A stretch of 64,000 bases of DNA from Pseudonocardia cypriaca (lineage in GTDB: Bacteria > Actinomycetota > Actinomycetes > Mycobacteriales > Pseudonocardiaceae), in NCBI RefSeq assembly GCF_006717045.1, contig NZ_VFPH01000003.1:1116001-1180000 (forward strand). Direction: 5' to 3'. The translations under genes and the position numbers were made by a program. Below, piece by piece: positions 8,201-16,404 of this stretch. Below the pieces are notes generated by a model that saw only the letters and a list, made by a program, of their open reading frames with translations, did not search any database and had not been told where the DNA came from. How positions within the stretch are numbered: position 1 is the stretch's first letter; each line of letters begins with the position of its first letter.

Positions 8201-9361
8201 ATGCAGCTGCTGCGCCGAGGTGACAGCGGTCCGGGTGTCGTCGAGATCCGGTCCACGCTGCGACGGTTCGGTCTGCTGCCCGCAGCCGCCGGGGACGGGC
8301 TTCGCGACGACGTCTTCGACGACGACGTGGAGCAAGCGGTCCGAGCGTTCCAGCAACAGCGGGGTCTCATCACCGACGGGATCGTCGGGGCGGCCACGTA
8401 CCGCGCACTCCGCGAGGCCGGCTGGCAGCTGGGCGACCGGATGCTCGCCCTCCTGATCTCCGCCCCGATGAGCGGCGACGACGTCGTCGCGCTGCAGGAG
8501 CGCCTCCTCGAGCTCGGGTACGACCCGGGCCGCCCGGGCGGGGTGTTCGACGAGCAGACCGAGGCCGCGCTGAAGAAGTTCCAGCGCGAGTACGGGCTCG
8601 TCCCCGACGGGCTGTGCGGCCCGGCGACCCTCCGGTCGCTGCGGCAGCTCGGCCGGAAGGTCACCGGCGGCCGACCGCGGCTGCTGCGCGAGCAGGAGCT
8701 GCTCCGCCAGGCCGGGCCGCGGCTGCGGGGCAAGCGGATCGTCGTCGACCCCGGGCACGGCGGTCCCGACCGGGGCGTCGTCGCCGCCGGGGTGGCCGAG
8801 GCCGACATCGTCTGGGACATGGCCCGCCGCCTCGTCGGCCGCATGACGGCCACCGGCATGGACGCCATGCTCTCCCGGCAGGAGGACACCTGCCCGAGCG
8901 AGACCGAGCGGGCCGCGTTCGCCAACCAGGCAGGCGCCGACCTCGTGCTGTCGCTGCACACCGACGCCAACCGCAGCATGCACGCCCACGGCCTTGCCAC
9001 GTTCCACTTCGGCAACGGATCGGGCGCCACCTCGACCGTGGGGGAGGCCCTCGCCGGCTTCATCCAGCGCGAGCTGCTCATCCGCACCGGCCTGCAGGAC
9101 TGCCGCACCCAGGCCCGCACCTGGGAGCTCCTGCGCCTCACCCGGATGCCCACGGTGCGCGTGGAGATCGGCTACCTCACCCACCTCGGCGACCGGCGCC
9201 GGCTGCTCGACCCGGCGTTCCGCGACGTGGTGGCCGAAGGCATCCTCGTCGCCGTCAAGCGGCTGTACCTGCTCGGCCAGGACGACCAGCCGACCGGCAC
9301 GTTCACCTTCTCGGACGTGCTCGCACGCGAACTCGAGCGCGGCGGGGCTCAGGCGATCTGA
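8201..9361 (+). CDS. cwlM: CwlM-type N-acetylmuramoyl-L-alanine amidase homologue (peptidoglycan regulator)
   Basis: The 386-residue protein has two peptidoglycan-binding-1 domains (about residues 5-70 and 85-150, motifs FDDDVEQAVRAFQQ and FDEQTEAALKKFQREYG) followed by an Amidase_3 domain (about 170-360). Zinc-binding positions are recognisable in DPGHGGPDRG, LSLHTDAN and VRVEIGYLTH. No signal peptide is visible, so the protein should be cytoplasmic. In mycobacteria CwlM is essential: phosphorylated by PknB, it activates MurA rather than acting as a hydrolase. The same regulatory role is inferred from identical location beside trxBA and from pknB elsewhere in this window. Confidence 0.9.
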   Translation: MQLLRRGDSGPGVVEIRSTLRRFGLLPAAAGDGLRDDVFDDDVEQAVRAFQQQRGLITDGIVGAATYRALREAGWQLGDRMLALLISAPMSGDDVVALQERLLELGYDPGRPGGVFDEQTEAALKKFQREYGLVPDGLCGPATLRSLRQLGRKVTGGRPRLLREQELLRQAGPRLRGKRIVVDPGHGGPDRGVVAAGVAEADIVWDMARRLVGRMTATGMDAMLSRQEDTCPSETERAAFANQAGADLVLSLHTDANRSMHAHGLATFHFGNGSGATSTVGEALAGFIQRELLIRTGLQDCRTQARTWELLRLTRMPTVRVEIGYLTHLGDRRRLLDPAFRDVVAEGILVAVKRLYLLGQDDQPTGTFTFSDVLARELERGGAQAI

Positions 9362-9416
9362 GAGTCGGTCGACCTCGGGCCCGCGCCCATCGGGTCGGGT
9401 AGGCCCTACCGGGCCG

Positions 9417-10118
9417 TCACCGAGGCGTACAGAGCGACCTGTACGGGCCGCTGAAGGCCGTTCCCGACCGGGTGGGTACCGAACGAAGGGGATCGGCGCG
9501 CAGGCCGCTGGCCTGCATCGGGATTGTGATCGTGCCGAGCAGCTGCTCCAGCGCCGCCTCGACGTCTTCCTTCCACGTCATCGCGGAGCGCAGCTCCATG
9601 CGCAGCCGCGGGAAGCGCGGGTGGGGGCGGATGGTCTTGAAGCCCACCGCGCGGAGGAAGTCGGCGGGGATCAGGCAGCCCGGCTCGGAGCCGGGGCGCT
9701 GCTCACCGAACACCTCGATGGCCTTGACGCCGCGCCGGGTGAGGTCGCGCACGACGGCCTGGGCGAGCATCCGCCCGAGCCCTTCGCCCGAGAACTCGGG
9801 CAGCACCTGCATCGTGGTGAGGAGTACGGCGTCGGCGGACACGGGGCCGGTGGGCATCTCGGCCGCTCGCGGCACCGCCGACGGGGGCGCGTAGATCACG
9901 TATCCCGCAGGCGCTCCGGCCATGTAGACGACGCGCCCGCACGAGCCCCACTCGAGGAGCACCTCGGAGACCCACGCCTCCTTCTCCAGCTCCGTGGAGG
10001 CGAAGTCGGCGGCCTGCTTGCCGAGGTTCTCGGACAGCTCCCAGAAGACGCACTTCCTGCACCGCTTGGGCAGATCGTCCAGATTGTCCAGAGTTAGCGC
10101 GGCCACGTGCCAGGACAA
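9417..10118 (-). CDS. GNAT-fold acetyltransferase (Rv3916c-position homologue)
   Basis: A protein of about 233 residues. The central part has GNAT features: beta strands with VVYMAGAPAGYVIY, then LLTTMQVLPEFSGEGLGRMLAQ, where the GEGLGR segment is the acetyl-CoA loop, then a late strand AIEVFGEQRP. The N-terminus contains LPKRCRKCVFWE, a conserved Cys pair that may bind metal. The start is uncertain: GGAGG at 10124-10128 favours the TTG at 10118; GTG at 10121 or 10106 are alternatives. It is convergent with cwlM, and occupies the place of the uncharacterised gene between cwlM and parB in mycobacteria. The substrate is unknown. Confidence 0.75.
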   Translation of the reverse strand: MSWHVAALTLDNLDDLPKRCRKCVFWELSENLGKQAADFASTELEKEAWVSEVLLEWGSCGRVVYMAGAPAGYVIYAPPSAVPRAAEMPTGPVSADAVLLTTMQVLPEFSGEGLGRMLAQAVVRDLTRRGVKAIEVFGEQRPGSEPGCLIPADFLRAVGFKTIRPHPRFPRLRMELRSAMTWKEDVEAALEQLLGTITIPMQASGLRADPLRSVPTRSGTAFSGPYRSLCTPR

Positions 10119-10381
10119 CACAACCTCCGGCGGCGAGGAGCCATCGCGAACTCGGACATACGGCGCTACTCGCCGCGCCGACCCGACGACCATAGATCGA
10201 TCCAGCCCGAAACGACACCCCACCTGCTGCGACCGGTGCTCCTACCACGACGATCGGTCGCAGGTTCCCCCATTCCGGGTACTGGGACGCGGAGTGGCCT
10301 TGCCGACGACCGGGGCCGGACCGGTGAACGCACCCCATAGACTCGGGCGGTCGAAGTCACAGAGGATCCGGGAGGTCCACC

Positions 10382-11737
10382 GTGCCGAATCCGGCCACGC
10401 CCCCATCGCCGTTCCCCGCCGTGCCCGCAGGAGCAGGGGCGGCAGCGGCGGCGGGCGCGCCGCGGCCGGGCGCCACGGAGCGGTTCGCTGCTCGCACCGC
10501 GGGCATGACCGCGTCGGAGATCCGCGCGCTGTTCGCCGTGGCGAGCCGTCCCGAGGTGGTCTCGCTCGCCGGTGGCATGCCGAACCTCGCTGCCCTCCCG
10601 CTCGACGCCCTCGCGGCCGAGGTGGCGGACCTCGTCGCGCGCGACGGCCAGGTCGCCCTGCAGTACGGCTCCGCCCACGGCGTGCCCGCGCTGCGCGAGC
10701 AGATCTGCGAGGTGATGGCGCTCGAGGGGATCCGCGCCGATCCCGACGACGTCGTGGTCACCGTCGGTTCGCAGATGGCGCTCGACCTCGTCACCCGCAT
10801 CTACTGCGACCCCGGCGACGTCGTGCTCGCCGAGGGGCCGTCCTACGTCGGTGCGCTCGGCAGCTTCGCCGCGTACCAGGCGCGCGTCGTGCACGTCGCG
10901 ATGGACGAGCACGGCCTCGTCCCCGAGTTGCTGCGCGACGCGCTGCGGTCGCTCGCCGCGGAGGGGATCACCCCGAAGTTCCTCTACACGATCCCGAACT
11001 TCCACAACCCCGCAGGCGTCACCCTCGCCGTCGAGCGGCGGGCGGAGGTGCTCGAGATCTGCGCCTCGTACGGGGTGGCCGTGCTCGAGGACAACCCGTA
11101 CGGGCTCCTCGGGTTCAGCGGTCGCACGTACCCCGCGCTCCGCTCGATGGACCGTGACGTCGTGTACCTCGGGTCGTTCTCGAAGACGTTCGCGTCCGGC
11201 CTGCGCGTGGGCTGGGCCCTCGTGCCGCCCGCGGTGCGGGACCGGCTCGTGCTCGCCGCCGAGTCGGCCGTGCTGTGCCCGCCGAGCTTCACGCAGATGC
11301 TGGTGTCGCGCTACCTCGCCGCACACGACTGGCGCGCCCAGGTCAAGACCTACACCGAGGTCTACCGCGACCGCCGCGACGCGATGCTCGAAGCGCTCGA
11401 GGCGCACATGCCCGACGGTTGCACGTGGAACGTGCCGGACGGCGGCTTCTACGTGTGGCTCACGGTCCCGGAGGGCGTCGACACGAAGGCGATGCTCCCG
11501 CGCGCCGTCACGGCTCGCGTCGCGTACGCGTCCGGCACGGGCTTCTACGCCGACGGGTTCGGGAGCCGGCAGCTGCGGCTGTCGTACTGCTACCCGACGC
11601 CGGAGCGCATCACCGAGGGCGTGCGCCGGCTGGCAGCCGTGCTGGAGGCGGAGCTCGACGTCATGCGGACGTTCGGCAGCTCGGCGCGCCCGGCGCTCGG
11701 CGGGGGGCCGCAGGCTCCCAGCCCGCACACTCCCTGA
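10382..11737 (+). CDS. PLP-dependent aminotransferase, class I/II (2-aminoadipate/valine-type)
   Basis: The 451-residue fold-type I aminotransferase has the substrate-binding motif EVVSLAGGMPNLAALPL, the nucleotide-like PLP-binding stretch near VGSQMALDLVTRIY, the NPAG motif in IPNFHNPAGVTL, and the lysine of the internal aldimine in GSFSKTFASGLRVGW. A conserved Arg for the substrate carboxylate lies in RLSYCYP. It resembles the LysN/AlaT-like group often met near parAB in actinobacteria; the actual amino acid is not evident. A good ribosome site (GGGAGG) precedes the GTG. The first 30 residues are Pro/Ala-rich and probably disordered. Confidence 0.85.
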   Translation: MPNPATPPSPFPAVPAGAGAAAAAGAPRPGATERFAARTAGMTASEIRALFAVASRPEVVSLAGGMPNLAALPLDALAAEVADLVARDGQVALQYGSAHGVPALREQICEVMALEGIRADPDDVVVTVGSQMALDLVTRIYCDPGDVVLAEGPSYVGALGSFAAYQARVVHVAMDEHGLVPELLRDALRSLAAEGITPKFLYTIPNFHNPAGVTLAVERRAEVLEICASYGVAVLEDNPYGLLGFSGRTYPALRSMDRDVVYLGSFSKTFASGLRVGWALVPPAVRDRLVLAAESAVLCPPSFTQMLVSRYLAAHDWRAQVKTYTEVYRDRRDAMLEALEAHMPDGCTWNVPDGGFYVWLTVPEGVDTKAMLPRAVTARVAYASGTGFYADGFGSRQLRLSYCYPTPERITEGVRRLAAVLEAELDVMRTFGSSARPALGGGPQAPSPHTP

Positions 11738-11754
11738 TCCTGCGCGAGCGGGTC

Positions 11755-11828
11755 GGCGCCGTCCTGCGGGGGAGGCGCGCAGGGAGCGAGGAACGAGCGA
11801 CCGAGCACCGGAGGAGCAGGACGGCGCC
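11755..11828. repeat. 13-bp inverted repeat flanking a purine-rich intergenic segment
   Basis: GGCGCCGTCCTGC (11755-11767) is repeated in perfect inverse orientation at 11816-11828, with 48 bases between. The interior and following bases are rich in GAGCGA/GAAGCGG motifs. It lies between the aminotransferase and the ddl-like gene. It could be a terminator arm or a short non-autonomous repeat; nothing in it looks coding. Confidence 0.5.
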
Positions 11829-11876
11829 TCGAGAGGCCCGCGAGCAGCCGGAGCGAAGCGGAGGCAGGGCAACACA

Positions 11877-12839
11877 GTGATCGAACGCGAACGAACCGTC
11901 GTCGTGCTGGCCGGTGGGCTCTCCCACGAACGCGAGGTGTCCCTGCGGTCCGGCCGGCGCCTCGCCGCCGCGCTGCGCGCGTCCGGTGCCGACGTGCGCG
12001 AGTGGGACGTCGACGGGTCGCTCGTCGCACAGCTGCGCAACGACCCGCCGGACGCGGTCGCGATCGCACTGCACGGGGGAGAGGGCGAGAACGGGTCGGT
12101 GCAGGCCGTCCTCGAGCTGCTCGACGTCCCGTTCGTCGGCACGTCCGCCCAGGCCTGCCGGGCGGCGTGGGACAAGCCGACGGCGAAGGCGGAGCTCGCA
12201 GGCGCCGGGCTCGACACGCCGGACTGGGTGGCGTTGCCGCACGCGACGTTCCGTGCGCTCGGGGCGCAGGCCGTCCTCGACGCGATGGTCGACCGCCTCG
12301 GCCTCCCGCTGATGGTGAAGCCCGACCAGGGCGGGTCGGCGCTCGGGGCGCAGGTCGTGACCGCGCGCTCCGAGCTCCCAGCGGCGATGGTCAGCTGCCT
12401 CGCCTACTCCGACACCGTGCTGGCGGAGCGCTTCGTGCGCGGCACCGAGGTCGGTGTCACCGTCGTCGACGACGGTGCCGGGCTGCGCGCGCTGCCGCCG
12501 GTGGAGATCGACGCCGGGGGCGGCGTCTACGACTACACGGCGCGCTACACCCCCGGCGCCGTCTCCTTCCACTGCCCGGCCCGGTTGGACGCGACCACCC
12601 TCGCCCGCCTCGAGGAGACGGCGCTCGCCGCGCACCAGCTGCTCGGCCTCCGCGACGTGTCCCGCACCGATGCGGTGGTCGACCTCGACGGCCGGATCCA
12701 GGTCCTCGAGGTGAACGTGTCGCCGGGCATCACCGAGACCTCGTTGCTCCCCCTGTCGGTCCGGGCAGCGGGGATGGAGCTGGGCGAGCTCTACTCCGCG
12801 CTCGTGGAGCGGGCGATCGCCCGGCGCCGTTTCACGTGA
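11877..12839 (+). CDS. D-alanine--D-alanine ligase family ATP-grasp enzyme
   Basis: The 320-residue ATP-grasp protein has the N-terminal motif VVVLAGGLSHEREVSLRSG, the substrate-domain motif ALHGGEGENGSVQAVLELL, the ATP-binding LMVKPDQGGSALGAQVV, and the C-terminal metal site LEVNVSPGITETSLLP. These are the hallmarks of Ddl, which joins two D-alanines for peptidoglycan. A second housekeeping ddl usually lies near leuCD in actinobacteria, so this may be a paralogue or a related dipeptide ligase. The last codons and stop are embedded in a parS-like site (12828-12843). The GTG start follows a weak ribosome site. Confidence 0.8.
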   Translation: MIERERTVVVLAGGLSHEREVSLRSGRRLAAALRASGADVREWDVDGSLVAQLRNDPPDAVAIALHGGEGENGSVQAVLELLDVPFVGTSAQACRAAWDKPTAKAELAGAGLDTPDWVALPHATFRALGAQAVLDAMVDRLGLPLMVKPDQGGSALGAQVVTARSELPAAMVSCLAYSDTVLAERFVRGTEVGVTVVDDGAGLRALPPVEIDAGGGVYDYTARYTPGAVSFHCPARLDATTLARLEETALAAHQLLGLRDVSRTDAVVDLDGRIQVLEVNVSPGITETSLLPLSVRAAGMELGELYSALVERAIARRRFT

Positions 12840-12843
12840 AACG
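12828..12843. other. parS-like site 1 (overlaps the ddl-like stop codon)
   Basis: CGTTTCACGTGAAACG matches the parS consensus TGTTTCACGTGAAACA except at both outermost bases; the 14-bp palindromic core is intact. The final Thr codon and the TGA of the ddl-like gene lie inside it. Confidence 0.75.
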
Positions 12844-12862
12844 CCTGCCCGCCGCGGCGCGC

Positions 12863-12878
12863 TGTTCCACGTGAAACA
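12863..12878. other. parS-like site 2
   Basis: TGTTCCACGTGAAACA differs from the parS consensus by one base (T to C at position 5). It lies 19 bp after site 1, in the gap before the VOC gene. Confidence 0.75.
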
Positions 12879-12913
12879 ACGCCTTAGGTGAACCCGCACG
12901 TCGCGACCCGCGC

Positions 12914-12929
12914 TGTTTCACGTGAAACA
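12914..12929. other. parS site 3
   Basis: A perfect 16-bp parS palindrome, TGTTTCACGTGAAACA, expected to load the ParB clamp for origin segregation. It lies just after the 3' end of the VOC gene. Confidence 0.9.
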
Positions 12930-12937
12930 TCCGCGCA

Positions 12938-13342
12938 TCAGGAAGGGGCGGCGGGGCCGAGGAGGTCCCAGCGGTTGCCGGCGACGTCGCGGAAGACGAC
13001 GACCCGACCGTAGGGCTCGGTCCGGGGCTCGCCGAGGAACTCGACGCCGGCGGCGCACATGTTCCGGTAGCTGGCCTCGAAGTCGTCGACGCGGAGGAAG
13101 AAGCCGACCCGACCGGCGTGCTGGTTGCCGATCGCGGGGATCTGGTGTTCGCCGTCGGCGCGGGCGAGGAGGATGCCGGTCTCCGCACCTGGCGGGCGGA
13201 CGACCACCCAGCGCTTGGGTCGGCCGTCGTTGGTGCGGGCCGGCGAGTCCTCGGTCAGCTCGAATCCCAACGCCCGGGTGAAGAAGGCGATGGCGTCGTC
13301 GTAGTCCTCGACGAGGATTGCGGTGAGCTGCAGGAAGGCCAT
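12938..13342 (-). CDS. VOC-family (glyoxalase/bleomycin-resistance fold) protein
   Basis: The 134-residue protein has two beta-alpha-beta-beta-beta modules. The first is seen in ILVEDYDDAIAFFTRALGFEL and the second in VGFFLRVDDFEASYRNMCAAG followed by FRDVAGNRWDLLGP. The His/Glu metal ligands typical of glyoxalase I are not all evident, so substrate and metal use are unknown. The ATG at 13342 begins directly at the first strand; GTG at 13351 is possible. It is transcribed towards the parS sites and stands between two other parts of a rearranged segment. Confidence 0.75.
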   Translation of the reverse strand: MAFLQLTAILVEDYDDAIAFFTRALGFELTEDSPARTNDGRPKRWVVVRPPGAETGILLARADGEHQIPAIGNQHAGRVGFFLRVDDFEASYRNMCAAGVEFLGEPRTEPYGRVVVFRDVAGNRWDLLGPAAPS

Positions 13343-13448
13343 GGCCGTCACGATCCCAGTACCGGATTCCCCGGACGACGGCAGCAGGTGCCATTCCCCG
13401 CAACGAAGAACCGCGTCCTCGAGCTCCGGGCCATCTCCCATCGGGGGA

Positions 13449-13757
13449 GCGGTGGTCTTCAGTGCGAACGCGTTCGCGCTGATGGGCCTGCGCCAGCTCT
13501 ACTTCCTGCTCGGCGGCCTGCTCAACCGGCTCATCTACCTGCCCTACGGCCTCGCCGTGATCCTGGGCTTCATCGGCGTGAAGCTCGTGCTGCACGCCCT
13601 GCACGAGAACGAGCTGCCGTTCCTCAACGGCGGCGAGCCGCTCCCCGTGCCGGAGATCGGCATCGGGCTCTCCCTCTCCGTGATCGTCGGGGTGCTGGCG
13701 GTCACCACGATCGCCAGCCTCGTCGCGGTCAAGCGCAACCCGAGTCTCGCCGAGTGA
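13449..13757 (+). pseudogene. TerC-family membrane protein, C-terminal fragment
   Basis: About 100 residues match the C-terminal third of TerC/Alx-type proteins, which are normally over 300 residues: ANAFALMGLRQLYFLLGGLL, GFIGVKLVLHALHENELPF, and a final membrane helix near VIVGVLAVTTIASLVAV. No N-terminal TerC helices are found upstream in any frame; similarity stops abruptly near 13449, within 110 bp of the divergent VOC gene start. The fragment is tail-to-tail with another 5'-truncated gene. Intact TerC proteins are linked to manganese homeostasis; this remnant is unlikely to work. Confidence 0.75.
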
Positions 13758-13785
13758 CCCGCGAGCCCGTCACGGGCTCGGGCGG

Positions 13786-14109
13786 TCACCCGTCCACCAC
13801 GTGGTCCGCGCGGTGCGCCCCGTAGAACTCCACCTGCCGCGCCATGACGGTGCGCATCGGGGTGCCCCGCGGGACGCCGTAGACCGTGCCCGGGAAGTCC
13901 AGGTCCCGCTGGACCTCCCACAGCTCCTCGTGCCGATCGGGCGAGAACAGCTCGGCCGGATCGCCGACCGCGATCCAGCCGATCGGGACGACGGTCCGCT
14001 CCTCCAGCCGGGAGTTGACGTGGAGCACGCTGTTGATCCGCAGCTCCGACCCGGCCCCGGCGACCGAGCCGGGGAAGAGCGAGGCCCCGGTCGCCACGAA
14101 CACCTCGTT
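13786..14109 (-). pseudogene. Gamma-carbonic-anhydrase/hexapeptide-repeat protein, C-terminal fragment
   Basis: About 107 residues match the end of gamma-carbonic-anhydrase-like transferase-hexapeptide proteins: NEVFVATGASLFPGS (left-handed beta-helix turns), VVPIGWIAVGDPAELF, and the helical tail HEELWEVQRDLDFPGTVYGV. Upstream of 14109 the frame continues to 14307, but the sequence is no longer of this family and contains a parS site. Normal members exceed 200 residues, so the N-terminal half of the beta-helix, with the metal histidines, is missing. It faces the terC fragment with 28 bp between stops. Confidence 0.7.
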
Positions 14110-14275
14110 CCTCGATCCGTGCGCCGTTGACGTGGGCGTGCGGTCCACCCGGCCGGCGACTCGGCCTGGTTGCCTCCACCCGTCGGTCAGGACGTGCCGA
14201 GTCGGCCCCACCTGGCCCCGACTACGCGCTCGATGCGCCCGACGGACCAGCCTTCCGCCGGTCCAGCGGCTCGAC

Positions 14276-14291
14276 TGTTTCACGTGAAACA
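14276..14291. other. parS site 4
   Basis: A perfect TGTTTCACGTGAAACA palindrome in the non-coding stretch 14110-14403 before the parB stop. Apart from this site no gene or strong structure is seen in that stretch. Confidence 0.9.
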
Positions 14292-14403
14292 TCGCCGTCC
14301 CCGCCATACCGGCTTGCTCCCGCCAGGCCGCCAGCGTGCCGTACAGGGCGCCCTGAGAGCGCCGCTGACGGCCGCACCGGCGGCCGGGGTACTCGGAGCA
14401 GGG

Positions 14404-15447
14404 TCAGCTTTCGGCGCGGTTCATGAGCTTGGCGATCCGCTCCAGGTCCTCGACCGAGCCGAACTCGACCACGATGCGCCCCTTGCGCTGCCCGAGCTCG
14501 ACCTTCACGCGCGTGTCGAACTTGTCCGAGAGCCGCTCGGCGAGGTCCTGCAGGCCGGGAGCCTGCATCGGCTTGCGGCGGGTCGGCTTGGAAGAGGAAG
14601 GGGCGTCGCGGCGGAGGAGCACGACGGCTTCCTCCGTGGCGCGCACCGACATGCCCTCGGCCACGATCCGGGCTGCGAGCTCCTCCTGCTTCCCCGGGTC
14701 TTCGACGCCGAGCAGCGCGCGGGCGTGCCCGGCCGACAGCACGCCCGCCGCGACCCGTCGCTGCACCGACACCGGCAGCTTCAACAGCCGGATCGTGTTG
14801 GTGACGACGGGGCGGCTGCGACCGAGCCGGTCGGCGAGCTCGGTCTGCGTGACGCCGAACTCGGCGAGCAGCTGCTCGTAGGCGGCCGCCTCGTCGAGCG
14901 GGTTGAGCTGGACGCGGTGGATGTTCTCCAGCAGGGCGTCGCGCAGCATCGCGTCGTCGCCCGTGCGGCGCACGATCGCGGGGAGGCGGGTGAGGCCTGC
15001 GCGTTGCGCGGCCCGCCAGCGCCGCTCGCCCATGACGAGCTCGTAGGAGCCGGCTCCGGCCTCGCGCACGACGATCGGCTGCAGCAGGCCGAACTCGCGG
15101 ATGGAGTGCTCGAGCTCTGCGAGCGCCTCCTCGTCGAACTGCGTGCGCGGCTGCTTCGCGTTCGGCTGGACCGCCGAGAGCTCGATCTCGCGGTACACCG
15201 CGCCATCGACGGGGATCGGCGCAGCCGGCTCGGCGGTGCGCTCGGAGGCGCGCGGCTGCGTGGGCGCCGGGACCGTCGGGCCCGGCGCCACGGTCGTGGC
15301 CCGGCCGGTGACGCTCGGGCTCCCGGCGTCCGGTTGGGCAGGTGCGGTCGGGATGAGCGCTGCCAGCCCGCGCCCCAGCCCGCCCTTCCGCTGCAGGGCG
15401 GGCTTCTGGGCCGTGGGGCGCGCCGGAGGCGCCTCGCGCTCAGGCAT
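14404..15447 (-). CDS. parB: Chromosome-partitioning protein ParB (parS-binding CTPase)
   Basis: The 347-residue protein starts with a Lys/Arg-containing ParA-stimulating region (QRKGGLGRGLAALIP) and a Pro/Ala-rich linker. The ParB/Sulfiredoxin CTP-binding domain follows, with motifs REFGLLQPIVVRE and VMGERRWRAAQ (the GERRxRA box). The HTH is in VTQTELADRLGRSRPVVTNTIRLLKLP, and the C-terminus (DLAERLSDKF to the end) forms the dimerisation domain. It binds the parS sites around it and works with ParA to segregate origins. The start is 6 bp after the parA stop, so parAB is one operon. Confidence 0.95.
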   Translation of the reverse strand: MPEREAPPARPTAQKPALQRKGGLGRGLAALIPTAPAQPDAGSPSVTGRATTVAPGPTVPAPTQPRASERTAEPAAPIPVDGAVYREIELSAVQPNAKQPRTQFDEEALAELEHSIREFGLLQPIVVREAGAGSYELVMGERRWRAAQRAGLTRLPAIVRRTGDDAMLRDALLENIHRVQLNPLDEAAAYEQLLAEFGVTQTELADRLGRSRPVVTNTIRLLKLPVSVQRRVAAGVLSAGHARALLGVEDPGKQEELAARIVAEGMSVRATEEAVVLLRRDAPSSSKPTRRKPMQAPGLQDLAERLSDKFDTRVKVELGQRKGRIVVEFGSVEDLERIAKLMNRAES

Positions 15448-15453
15448 CGCGGA

Positions 15454-16404
15454 TTACCGCCCGTCTCGGTCAGGCGGCACGGGCATCTCCGCACCACGTT
15501 CGGCGATCTCACGGGCTGCGTCGACATAGCTCATCGCGCCGCGTGAGCCCGGATCGTAGGCCAGCACCGTCTGGCTGTACCCGGGAGCTTCGGAGACCTT
15601 GACGCTGCGCGGGATCACCGTGCGCAGCACCGTGGGCCCGAAGTGGCCGCGCACCTCGTTGGTGACCTGGTCGGCGAGCTTGGTGCGCCCGTCGTACATG
15701 GTCAGCAGGATGGTCGAGACGTGCAGGCTGGTGTTGAGGTGGGCACGCACGAGGTCGATGTTGCTCAGCAGCTGGCCGAGCCCTTCCAGCGCGTAATACT
15801 CGCACTGGATCGGGATCAGCACCTCGTTGGCCGCCACCAGCGCGTTGACCGTGAGCAGGCCGAGCGACGGCGGGCAGTCGACGAAGACGTAGTCGACGTC
15901 GAGCTCGTCGAGGGCCTCGGGGGAGAGGGCCTGCCGCAGCCGGTTCTCACGCGCCACCATGCTCACGAGCTCGATCTCGGCACCGGCGAGGTCGATCGTC
16001 GCCGGGACGCACAGCAGGTTCGACGAGGCGGTGCTCTCGGCGGCCGCTTCAGCCAGCCGGATCTCGCCCAACAGCGCCTCGTACACCGACGGCGTGCCCA
16101 GTCGATGTTCCACGCCGAGTGCGGTGCTGGCGTTGCCCTGCGGGTCGAGGTCGATCACGAGCACCCGGACGCCGTGCATCGCCAGCGCGGCAGCCAGGTT
16201 GACCGTGCTGGTGGTCTTCCCGACGCCGCCCTTCTGGTTGGCGACGGTCAGCACCCGCCGGTGGGACGGGCGGGGCATCCGGTAACGGTCGGGGTGGAGC
16301 ACGCGCGCGGCGCGCGCGGCCTCCTCCGCGATCGGGGTCCACCCGGGTGTTTCACGTGAAACATGGTCAGGGGAGATCTCGTACTGGGACACCTTGAACG
16401 TCAC
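15454..16404 (-). CDS. parA: Chromosome-partitioning ATPase ParA (Soj type)
   Basis: The 316-residue protein has the deviant Walker A motif ANQKGGVGKTTSTVNLAAAL (near residues 64-83), the Walker A' region VLVIDLDPQGNASTALG, and Walker B VFVDCPPSLGLLT. The N-terminal extension of about 60 residues includes the codons of a perfect parS site. GTG at 16404 was chosen: it overlaps the rsmG stop by 4 bp (GTGA) and AGGAGAGGG lies upstream. ParA forms ATP-dependent gradients on the nucleoid and is stimulated by ParB. Confidence 0.95.
   Translation of the reverse strand: MTFKVSQYEISPDHVSRETPGWTPIAEEAARAARVLHPDRYRMPRPSHRRVLTVANQKGGVGKTTSTVNLAAALAMHGVRVLVIDLDPQGNASTALGVEHRLGTPSVYEALLGEIRLAEAAAESTASSNLLCVPATIDLAGAEIELVSMVARENRLRQALSPEALDELDVDYVFVDCPPSLGLLTVNALVAANEVLIPIQCEYYALEGLGQLLSNIDLVRAHLNTSLHVSTILLTMYDGRTKLADQVTNEVRGHFGPTVLRTVIPRSVKVSEAPGYSQTVLAYDPGSRGAMSYVDAAREIAERGAEMPVPPDRDGR
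16348..16363. other. parS site 5, inside the parA coding sequence
   Basis: A perfect TGTTTCACGTGAAACA lies within codons of the ParA N-terminal extension, where it encodes part of DHVSRETP. ParB binding here could also repress parAB; that is inference. Confidence 0.9.
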
